A stretch of 64,000 nucleotides of DNA. Origin: Zhenhengia yiwuensis. Its GTDB lineage: Bacteria; Bacillota; Clostridia; Lachnospirales; Cellulosilyticaceae. Positions 34,865 to 41,519 of the stretch are shown piece by piece (the stretch's first letter is position 1; each line of letters starts with the position of its first letter). The DNA is taken from assembly GCF_014384995.1 (NCBI RefSeq), contig NZ_JACRSY010000016.1:1-64000 (forward strand). The letters are read 5' to 3'. The position numbers and the translations under genes were made by a program. The notes under the pieces are model-generated. The model did no database searches, was not told where the DNA came from, and saw only the letters and a program-made list of their open reading frames with translations.

Positions 34865-35119
34865 ATGCTAGTTGTACATCCTATCATATTAAAATGTCTT
34901 ATGGTATGCCTTATTCTGCTCATAGCCGTTATTTTTGACCAGTATTTCTTACGCTGGCTTAAAAATGCTCTTATAGGAGCGGTATGTATTTATATATGTG
35001 ACTTATTCTTGCCTATTACATGGCAGGTGGGAATAAGTCTATTTACAGTTCTTTTTACAGCATTATTAGGTATACCGGGTATTGTGATTTTATATTTGTT
35101 TTCAATTTGTATAAAATGA
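34865..35119 (+). CDS. bofA: BofA-like regulator of pro-sigma-K processing
   Basis: An 84-residue, strongly hydrophobic protein with two to three helices. WLKNALIGAVCIYICDLFLP and the closing ALLGIPGIVILYL match the BofA family. In Bacillus, BofA, with SpoIVFA, holds the SpoIVFB protease inactive in the mother cell until the checkpoint signal, controlling sigma-K activation late in sporulation. GAGGGGAGATACG precedes the ATG. It ends at a bidirectional hairpin. Confidence 0.8.
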   Translation: MLVVHPIILKCLMVCLILLIAVIFDQYFLRWLKNALIGAVCIYICDLFLPITWQVGISLFTVLFTALLGIPGIVILYLFSICIK

Positions 35120-35159
35120 AAATCTCCTTGAAGTTAAAGTACTTCAAGGGGATTTTTTT
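35120..35159. terminator. Bidirectional terminator after bofA
   Basis: AAATCTCCTTGAAGT pairs with ACTTCAAGGGGATTT, followed by T runs. It overlaps the end of the convergent gene. Confidence 0.85.
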
Positions 35160-35766
35160 AACGTTTAGACATAGCATGTCTATCTAAGAAGAATGCAAGG
35201 CAATCACGTATAATGCCATCAATTTGTTTTTGATTACGTTTGATATAAGTTACCCAATCATTATTAAGAATGATAGTATTGTCTTCGATTGTATAGAGTG
35301 CAATAGGGTCAGCCGCAGCAAGGTCTGCAATAATAGGTTTTCTTTTACTATGGGACTTACCTTTTAATTTCTGTTCATACATAGGTTCAAGGAAGAGGTA
35401 AGGTGTATCTTCGTAAAGTTCTTCATATAGATCTAAGATATCTTTATCGTTAATAGTTTCTACAAGTTTTCTTAAATCAGATTCTGAGATGTCTTCAGAC
35501 ACATGGTAAAGAGATTCTATTTCTTCAATTGTACGGTGTAATTTATCTAATCTACCGAAGGTAATTTGCTTGCGTGCCACAAGGTCCCATGCACCGAGTA
35601 CCATTTCAACAGTAAGATCATGCATGGAGATTTTCTTTTCACCTTTTATAGCTTTATTAACAATTCCTTTAAACCAAAAGATTTTATAGCTATTATCAAT
35701 ATATTTGTAGCTTAGTAAAAGTTCTAAAGTGGATAAATCTAAAGAGGATTTTTTGAGTTTCGCCAT
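35158..35766 (-). CDS. HNH-endonuclease-like protein lacking the HNH motif
   Basis: A 202-residue soluble protein. Its first part (SYKIFWFKGIVNKA, MVLGAWDLVARKQITFGRLDK) and its end (NTIILNNDWVTYIKRNQKQI) resemble the N-terminal and linker regions of certain HNH endonuclease proteins of about 330 residues. The chain stops before any H-N-H or metal-binding residues, so nuclease activity is unlikely. It may be a truncated form or a stand-alone relative; I cannot name a function. AAAGGAGT precedes the ATG. Confidence 0.5.
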   Translation of the reverse strand: MAKLKKSSLDLSTLELLLSYKYIDNSYKIFWFKGIVNKAIKGEKKISMHDLTVEMVLGAWDLVARKQITFGRLDKLHRTIEEIESLYHVSEDISESDLRKLVETINDKDILDLYEELYEDTPYLFLEPMYEQKLKGKSHSKRKPIIADLAAADPIALYTIEDNTIILNNDWVTYIKRNQKQIDGIIRDCLAFFLDRHAMSKR

Positions 35767-35978
35767 AGTTGTACTCCTTTAAGTGAAAACATATTTAAAA
35801 TTCTAGTACATATAGTATATCCCATTTCATTAGAGTTGCAATAAAATAACTCGATAAAAAATTAACTAGTCTAAAATAAGCTAAATAGAAGAATCATGGA
35901 AGAAAACAGATAAAATGACGAAATAGCCTAAAAAAATAAAGTGAATAGCACCATAAAATTATCCTAAAATTAAATTAT

Positions 35979-35990
35979 ATTGTATACAAT
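35979..35990 (+). promoter_or_regulatory. Perfect palindrome ATTGTATACAAT, candidate operator of the por operon
   Basis: A 12-base perfect palindrome that ends 11 bases before the -35 box of the por promoter. TTGTATACAA-type palindromes are typical operators of GntR-family regulators, so control by such a regulator is inferred. Confidence 0.5.
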
Positions 35991-36001
35991 GCGCATTATA
36001 T

Positions 36002-36030
36002 TTGATATTAGTACTTGTAAATGTTAAAAT
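36002..36030 (+). promoter_or_regulatory. Promoter of the por operon
   Basis: TTGATA, a 17-base spacer and TAAAAT, about 60 bases before the first gene. The 320 bases before the operon are otherwise AT-rich and gene-free. Confidence 0.6.
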
Positions 36031-36091
36031 TAATCTGTATATTTTAAAATTTAATAAAAATTTAAAGAGTAATGCGAGGAGGGAATAAGGC

Positions 36092-36667
36092 ATGAACAAC
36101 GTGGTTGAAATTCGTTGGCATGGTCGCGGCGGTCAAGGAGCTAAAACTGCTTCTTTATTATTAGCTGAAGCTGCATTTGATACAGGAAAGTATATTCAAG
36201 GGTTCCCTGAATACGGCCCAGAGCGTATGGGTGCACCTATTACAGCCTATAACCGTATTAGTGATGAAAGAGTGACAGTTCATTCAAATATCTATGATCC
36301 AGACTATGTTATTGTAGTGGATGAAACTTTAATTGATGTAGTGGATGTAACAGCAGGACTTAAAAAAGAAGGTGCTATTTTAATTAATACAGAAAAAACA
36401 CCAGAAGAGTTAAGACCAAGACTTAAAGGTTATGAAGGCCGCGTATGCACTATTGATGCACGTAAAATCTCTATGGAGACATTAGGCAAATACTTCCCTA
36501 ACACGCCAATGCTTGGCGCTATTATTAAAATTGCTAAGATTATGGATGAGAATACTTTCATTACATCTATGGAAAAATCATTTAAACATAAATTTGCAAG
36601 TAAGCCACAGGTTATTGAACCTAATATGGCTGCAGTAAAAAGAGCATTAGAGGAGGTTAGAGGGTAA
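36092..36667 (+). CDS. porG: Pyruvate:ferredoxin oxidoreductase, gamma subunit
   Basis: 191 residues. WHGRGGQGAKTASLLLAEAA at the N-terminus is the family hallmark of the gamma (POR_C) domain. With the delta, alpha and beta subunits that follow it forms the four-subunit enzyme that splits pyruvate into acetyl-CoA and CO2 and reduces ferredoxin, central to anaerobic metabolism. GAGGAGGGAATAA gives the start. Its stop TAA overlaps the delta start ATG. Confidence 0.94.
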   Translation: MNNVVEIRWHGRGGQGAKTASLLLAEAAFDTGKYIQGFPEYGPERMGAPITAYNRISDERVTVHSNIYDPDYVIVVDETLIDVVDVTAGLKKEGAILINTEKTPEELRPRLKGYEGRVCTIDARKISMETLGKYFPNTPMLGAIIKIAKIMDENTFITSMEKSFKHKFASKPQVIEPNMAAVKRALEEVRG

Positions 36668-36969
36668 TGACAGATAAAGATAAATGTATTGTTGAACCAT
36701 TTACACCTTGGCAAGAAACTACTAAAGGTGGTGTTGTTACATCATCAGGAAATGCTCATTACTATGAGACAGGTGGATGGAGAGCAGATAAACCAGAGTG
36801 GGATACAGAAAAATGCAGACAATGCTTAATGTGTTTCCCTGTTTGTCCTGATAGCTCTATTTTAACAGAAGATAAAAAAATGATAGGTATTGATTACGAC
36901 CACTGTAAAGGTTGCGGTGTATGTGCAAATGTATGTCCATTCCATGCAATCAACATGGTTAAAGCGTAA
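36667..36969 (+). CDS. porD: Pyruvate:ferredoxin oxidoreductase, delta (ferredoxin-like) subunit
   Basis: 100 residues with two complete [4Fe-4S] motifs, CRQCLMCFPVCP and CKGCGVCANVCP. It shuttles electrons from the catalytic subunits to ferredoxin. It overlaps porG by one base, which implies translational coupling. Confidence 0.95.
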   Translation: MTDKDKCIVEPFTPWQETTKGGVVTSSGNAHYYETGGWRADKPEWDTEKCRQCLMCFPVCPDSSILTEDKKMIGIDYDHCKGCGVCANVCPFHAINMVKA

Positions 36970-36984
36970 GGGGGAGAACAAGTT

Positions 36985-38175
36985 ATGGCAATTCGTGATA
37001 AATTATCTGGTAACGAAGCCGTTGCCGTTGCAATGCGTCAAATTAATCCAGGAGTTGTAGCTGCATTTCCAATTACACCTTCAACAGAAGTACCTCAATA
37101 CTTCTCAAGTTTTGTAAACAATGGACAAGTGGATACAGAGTTTGTACCTGTTGAGTCAGAGCACTCAGCAATGTCAGCTTGTATCGGTGCAAGTGCAGCA
37201 GGAGTGCGTGCTATGACTGCTACATCTGCAAATGGATTAGCACTTATGTGGGAGATGCTCTATATTGCAGCGTCATGTAGACTTCCTATTGTAATGGCTA
37301 CAGTAAACCGTGCCCTTTCAGGTCCTATTAACATACATAATGATCATGCAGACTCTATGGGTGCTAGAGATTCTGGATGGATTCAAATTTACGGAGAAAA
37401 TAACCAAGAAGCTTATGATAATGAAATTATGGCAGTTAAGATTAGTGAACATAAAGATGTACTGCTGCCCGTTATGAACTGCTATGATGGTTTCATTACC
37501 TCACATGCTATTGAAAATATCGAATTACTTGAAGATGATGTAGTGAAAAATTTTGTAGGTGCTTATAAACCAGAGCACTATTTGCTTAATCCAAATCAAC
37601 CTATTGCAGTAGGACCACTTGATCTTCCAAACTATTACTTTGAACATAAACGTAATCAAGTAGAAGGTATGAGAAAAGCTAAAGACGTCATTCTTGAGGT
37701 TTCTAAAGAATTTGAGAAGCTTACAGGACGTTCTTATGGCTTATTTGAAGAATACAAAATGGATGAAGCTGAAAGAGTAGTAGTTGTAATCGGTTCTACA
37801 GCAGGCACAGCTAAAGCTGTAGTAGATGAACTTCGTGCTAAAGGCGAAAAAGTAGGTCTTATCAAAGTAAGGGTATTCCGTCCGTTCCCAGCAGAAGAAG
37901 TGGCTAAGGCGCTTGCAAACTGCAAGGCTGTTGCTATTATGGATAAATGTGATGGCTTCAACGGCAAAGGGGCGCCACTTTTTAATGAAGTATGTAGTGC
38001 ACTTTATTTCGATGAAACAAAACCACTTGCTGTAAACTATATTTACGGTTTAGGTGGACGTGACGTACGTGTCGATGATATCGAAAAAGTATTTAGTGAT
38101 CTTACAGAAATTGTGGCTAGCGGCAAAGTAGACGACCCATATCGTTACTTAGGCGTAGTAGATGCAAATTGTTAA
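36985..38175 (+). CDS. porA: Pyruvate:ferredoxin oxidoreductase, alpha subunit
   Basis: 396 residues. The N-terminal POR_N region carries FPITPSTEVPQYF and VESEHSAMSACIGASAAG, which bind pyruvate and contact the thiamine diphosphate of the beta subunit. The C-terminal transketolase-like region has FRPFPAEEVAKAL. AAGGGGGAGAAC precedes the ATG. Confidence 0.95.
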   Translation: MAIRDKLSGNEAVAVAMRQINPGVVAAFPITPSTEVPQYFSSFVNNGQVDTEFVPVESEHSAMSACIGASAAGVRAMTATSANGLALMWEMLYIAASCRLPIVMATVNRALSGPINIHNDHADSMGARDSGWIQIYGENNQEAYDNEIMAVKISEHKDVLLPVMNCYDGFITSHAIENIELLEDDVVKNFVGAYKPEHYLLNPNQPIAVGPLDLPNYYFEHKRNQVEGMRKAKDVILEVSKEFEKLTGRSYGLFEEYKMDEAERVVVVIGSTAGTAKAVVDELRAKGEKVGLIKVRVFRPFPAEEVAKALANCKAVAIMDKCDGFNGKGAPLFNEVCSALYFDETKPLAVNYIYGLGGRDVRVDDIEKVFSDLTEIVASGKVDDPYRYLGVVDANC

Positions 38176-38188
38176 GGAGGGGAAACTG

Positions 38189-39118
38189 ATGGCATACAAT
38201 TTAAAAGAGACAAGTCTTAAACCAGAAAGACTTACTGGAGGACATCGTATGTGTGCTGGTTGCGGTGCACCAGTCGTAGCACGCAGTGTACTTCGCGCAC
38301 TTAAACCAGAGGATAAAGCAGTTATTACATCTGCTACAGGATGTTTAGAGGTTTCTACATTTATTTATCCTTATACAGCATGGAAAGATTCATTCATTCA
38401 CTCAGCATTTGAAAACTCAGCAGTAACTTGTGCGGGAGTAGAAGCTGCTTATGTGAACATGAAAAAAACAGGTCAATTAGATGATACATATAAATTTATC
38501 GCTTTTGGTGGTGATGGTGGTACTTATGATATTGGTATCCAATCTCTTTCTGGTGCTATGGAAAGAGGTCATGACATGGTTTATGTATGTTATGACAATG
38601 GTGCTTATATGAACACAGGTATTCAACGTTCATCTGCAACACCAAAATATGCAGATACAACCACATCTCCAGCAGGTAAAGTTGTACCTGGTAAACAACA
38701 ATATAGAAAAGATCTTACAGCTGTTATGGTAGCACATAATCTTCCATATATTGCTCAAACAGCTCCAATTGGTAACTTTAAAGATATCTATGAAAAAGCT
38801 GAGAAAGCAATCTATACAGAAGGACCAGCATTCCTTAATGTACTTGCACCATGTCCACGTGGATGGCGTTATGATACACCAAAACTTATTGAAATGGCAC
38901 AATTAGCAGTAGATACATGCTTCTGGCCACTTTATGAAGTTGAAAATGGTGTATATAAATTAACTTATAAACCAAAAAATAAACGTCCTATTTCAGATTG
39001 GCTTGAAGCACAAGGTCGCTTCCGCCATATGGCAAAGGATGCAGAAAAAGTAGAGGAACTCCAACAAGAAGTTGATAGAAGATGGGATTTGCTTCTTGCA
39101 ATGTGTGGAGAAAAATAA
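38189..39118 (+). CDS. porB: Pyruvate:ferredoxin oxidoreductase, beta subunit
   Basis: 309 residues. It carries the thiamine diphosphate motif GGDGGTYDIGIQSLSGAMER with its following N, and CAGCGAP (~23-29), part of an iron-sulfur ligand set. APCPRGW supplies a further cysteine. Start 38189 follows AAGGAGGGG; an ATG at 38162 inside porA is not used. It completes the operon and is followed by a strong terminator. Confidence 0.94.
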   Translation: MAYNLKETSLKPERLTGGHRMCAGCGAPVVARSVLRALKPEDKAVITSATGCLEVSTFIYPYTAWKDSFIHSAFENSAVTCAGVEAAYVNMKKTGQLDDTYKFIAFGGDGGTYDIGIQSLSGAMERGHDMVYVCYDNGAYMNTGIQRSSATPKYADTTTSPAGKVVPGKQQYRKDLTAVMVAHNLPYIAQTAPIGNFKDIYEKAEKAIYTEGPAFLNVLAPCPRGWRYDTPKLIEMAQLAVDTCFWPLYEVENGVYKLTYKPKNKRPISDWLEAQGRFRHMAKDAEKVEELQQEVDRRWDLLLAMCGEK

Positions 39119-39124
39119 ATAGAG

Positions 39125-39152
39125 AGAGGCTGCCTTGTGGCAGCCTCTTTTT
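39125..39152 (+). terminator. Terminator of the por operon
   Basis: GAGGCTGCC TTG TGGCAGCCTC followed by T5. Confidence 0.92.
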
Positions 39153-39264
39153 AAGGAAATCTCCAGAGTGAAACTGCTTATCCTGATGAACTTTTGAGAT
39201 GCTTGAATAGGGGAAAGGGTTTGCATAGGGGGGAGCAGTAGGGTGTGGGATAATGTGGGGAAGA

Positions 39265-39456
39265 TGTGTATAAACTAAAATAAAATTATCAACAAAATGT
39301 GTATAAGTAGAGCAAAATCTGTGGATAGGGTAAAAAATGATAATTAGAGATACTAAATGTAGTAAATTGAAAGAAAATATTGACATATTTAGAAGAGCAA
39401 TGCTATAATAGGTGTGGATAGGGTTGTGGATTAATTGTTCACATCTCTGTGTATAA
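39265..39456 (+). promoter_or_regulatory. Cluster of DnaA-box-like sequences
   Basis: In the gene-free 39.15-39.6 kb stretch, three identical TGTGTATAA (39265, 39298, 39448), two TGTGGATAG (39320, 39413), one TGTGGATTA (39425) and one TTATCAACA (39286) occur within 192 bases. The DnaA box is TTATNCACA, whose complement is TGTGNATAA, so three fit exactly and the others differ by one base. Nearly all point the same way. This may be a DnaA-titration cluster, a DnaA-controlled promoter or an origin element. Confidence 0.65.
39380..39409 (+). promoter_or_regulatory. Strong promoter within the DnaA-box cluster
   Basis: Consensus TTGACA, an 18-base spacer and consensus TATAAT. DnaA-box-like sequences lie both upstream and just downstream (39413, 39425), positions where a bound protein would affect initiation. 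Confidence 0.8.
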
Positions 39457-39514
39457 TTCGAACACACTTAAATCAATCCTGACTTTTGGCCACTCTTTTA
39501 GTGGCCCTTTTTTT
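39416..39514 (+). ncRNA. Candidate short transcript of about 100 nucleotides
   Basis: The promoter above and the terminator at 39488-39514 would define a transcript of about 100 bases without an ORF. If the terminator is leaky it would instead be the leader of the gene at 39603. Confidence 0.4.
39488..39514 (+). terminator. Terminator of the short transcript or leader attenuator
   Basis: GGCCACT CTTTT AGTGGCC followed by C and T7. Confidence 0.85.
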
Positions 39515-39602
39515 GCCTTTAAACATGTATAAATCTTGTCCTAAATGTATAAACTTAAAAGAAAACATTTTTGGGATTCCTTTTATATGTGGAGGTTAAG
39601 GC

Positions 39603-40292
39603 ATGAATTTACTGAATGAAATTAGAGATTATACCGATTATGTAAGACAAAACACTTATATATACAGTTTGCAAAAACAAGGCATAGATCTTTTAAATAA
39701 ATTTATTACGCAGCAGATAGATGGGCCTACTCCTAAGAGAGGATATATAGAGATGATCGATTACTTTCTAGCAGTTTGGATCCCTAAACATAAGAAGTAC
39801 TTAACAGTAGAAGAAGCTTTTAATATTGTTTATGCCTCTCAGGATTTACTTACTTTCATCCATAAGAAGTATGATAGAGAAGACAATACGCCACTTATTC
39901 TTGAGTACTATGGAGAAGAATACATGCGCTTGTATAGAGTGAATGAAATTGTAAGAAAAATGGTAGGGGACCCTGTTATTAGTATGAAACCTACAATTAT
40001 TGATTTGCAGGGATATAAGGATTATAAGGAAAAGGTACAGCACAAAGATACTATGGCTATGTATGAGCAGGGGCTTTTTTGTATAGAAGAAATTAATGAC
40101 GAGGGTTACCTGGTATTAAATAAGTTAAGTAACCATAAATGTTGCAGGGTACTTATGAGAAGAGATTGGATGTATCATTTTAAAGTAAACGATATTCTAC
40201 AAGTCACTTTAAAAAGAAAGATTTTTTTTGTTTATTGGGAAATAGAGCAGTTCAAAGTTTATTATACAGAAAAGGCAGCTCGTTATCTTTAA
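39603..40292 (+). CDS. Hypothetical cytoplasmic protein, unknown
   Basis: 229 residues, soluble, rich in K, Y and I, with no signal peptide, helix bundle or motif that I recognise. The middle is mostly helical, and the end (~165-225: EINDEGYLVLNKLS, CCRVLMRRDWMYHF, IFFVYWEIEQFKVYY) suggests a beta domain. GGAGGTTAAGGC precedes the ATG. It follows the DnaA-box cluster and may be transcribed from the promoter inside it, if the terminator is passed. Confidence 0.55.
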   Translation: MNLLNEIRDYTDYVRQNTYIYSLQKQGIDLLNKFITQQIDGPTPKRGYIEMIDYFLAVWIPKHKKYLTVEEAFNIVYASQDLLTFIHKKYDREDNTPLILEYYGEEYMRLYRVNEIVRKMVGDPVISMKPTIIDLQGYKDYKEKVQHKDTMAMYEQGLFCIEEINDEGYLVLNKLSNHKCCRVLMRRDWMYHFKVNDILQVTLKRKIFFVYWEIEQFKVYYTEKAARYL

Positions 40293-40370
40293 TACTTTTA
40301 CTTCACCCTAAGATTGAGTATAATAATGAGAAGAAATAAAATGTAAGCTTTAAAGGTAAGGCAATTGCAC

Positions 40371-40408
40371 AGAGCATATAAAGAAGATACAACAGTTATT
40401 GCAATTGC
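40371..40408. repeat. Two copies of palindrome GCAATTGC
   Basis: Exact copies at 40371-40378 and 40401-40408, start to start 30 bases, about three helical turns, upstream of the gene at 40539. The rest of the 246-base gap shows nothing else. Confidence 0.4.
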
Positions 40409-40538
40409 TAATATACATAGTGTGTACTTCTAATAAGAGCTGCTCATTAAATGACTAAGTTTTAAGCGGATGTAACGTATAAATAGACAAGTCTCCTCAT
40501 ATAGATGTCATAGGGAAAATAGAGGGGAGGCTATAATT

Positions 40539-40958
40539 TTGCAACCAATAAGTGATAGCCAAATGTATGGTTTATTTGAAGAACTTATTATAACTAAGCG
40601 TAGGCAGCGTATGATAGAAGAACGGTTATTTCAGGGAATGGCAAGACCTATACATCGGAAATGGATGTATGAACGTGTACAAGATCAGTATAAACATGAG
40701 AGAATGATTCAAGAGATAGCTAATATGTATTTAAATGAAGAGATTAAAATAGATGCAATAGAGCATAATACTATACCTAACTATTCTATTGTACAAGAAT
40801 TAGGCAATAGATTAGAAGGCGTAGCAAGTAATATTCAATTAATGGCACACATTAGTCAGCCTATAGAGGATTTTAAACTTTATAAAATGATTAATAGTAT
40901 GATGAGTGATGAATACATTTATCAGACTAGACTTGTAAAAATGCTTACTGAAAAGTAA
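40539..40958 (+). CDS. Hypothetical helical protein, unknown
   Basis: 139 residues, all helical by composition. Histidines and glutamates in pairs (IHRKWMYERVQDQYKHERMI, IEHNTIPNYS, DEYIYQTRLVKML) give a faint resemblance to ferritin-like four-helix proteins, but no metal-binding ExxH set is certain. TTG start with AGAGGGGAGG upstream. The HIT gene follows after 32 bases. Confidence 0.5.
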   Translation: MQPISDSQMYGLFEELIITKRRQRMIEERLFQGMARPIHRKWMYERVQDQYKHERMIQEIANMYLNEEIKIDAIEHNTIPNYSIVQELGNRLEGVASNIQLMAHISQPIEDFKLYKMINSMMSDEYIYQTRLVKMLTEK

Positions 40959-40990
40959 GTCAATCCATACTAAAGAAAGAAGGTATTATA

Positions 40991-41413
40991 ATGAAAGAAA
41001 GTTGTATTTTTTGTAAGATTTTAAAAGGAGATATTCCATCTTTTTGTGTATATGAAGATGAGAGCTTTAAAGTTATCTTAGATAGATTTCCAGCAAGTCG
41101 TGGACATGTCTTAATCTTGCCAAAGGAACACTACCAAGACCTTTTTGAATTACCAGATGAAATAAGTGCAAAGCTTTACCCATTAGCAAGAAAATTAGCT
41201 ATAGCTATTAAAGATGCTGTAGGTGCAGATGGCATGAATATTATTCAAAATAATGGAGAGTCTGCAGGGCAGTCTGTATTCCATTTCCATATGCATCTTG
41301 TACCAAGATTTAAAGAGGATGGCATTGTTCTTAATAAAACTTCTCACGCAGATACAACATTAGAAGCTTTAGAAGAAGTAGCAGAACTTATCAAAAAGCA
41401 GTTAGAAGCTTAG
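40991..41413 (+). CDS. HIT-family nucleotide hydrolase
   Basis: 140-residue histidine-triad protein: CIFCKILKGDIPS at the N-terminus, HVLILPKEHY in the middle and the catalytic triad FHFHMHLVPR (~97-106). Bacterial members (Hit/HinT) hydrolyse AMP-linked compounds. GAAAGAAGGTATTATA precedes the ATG. It ends before a bidirectional hairpin. Confidence 0.93.
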   Translation: MKESCIFCKILKGDIPSFCVYEDESFKVILDRFPASRGHVLILPKEHYQDLFELPDEISAKLYPLARKLAIAIKDAVGADGMNIIQNNGESAGQSVFHFHMHLVPRFKEDGIVLNKTSHADTTLEALEEVAELIKKQLEA

Positions 41414-41472
41414 TAGGTTAAGTTATATAGAAAAGTAATATGAAAGAGAAAAAAATTAAATAATGAAAGAAT

Positions 41473-41511
41473 AACGAGCCATGAGTTTTGAATTAAAACT
41501 CATGGCTCGTT
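41473..41511. terminator. Bidirectional terminator between HIT gene and asnB
   Basis: AACGAGCCATGAGTTTT pairs with AAAACTCATGGCTCGTT. It lies between convergent genes. Confidence 0.85.
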
Positions 41512-41519
41512 CATTTTAA

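Noticed and set aside
38988..39467. Minus-strand open frame of 159 codons across the DnaA-box region
   Set aside because: It covers the por terminator and the box cluster, its translation is rich in H, Y, I and P with no domain, and it lacks a ribosome site. The boxes explain the sequence better.
39125..39602. Replication origin (oriC)
   Set aside because: The DnaA boxes are real-looking, but dnaA, dnaN and rpmH are not adjacent and genes do not switch strand here. I therefore list it as a DnaA-box cluster, not as oriC.
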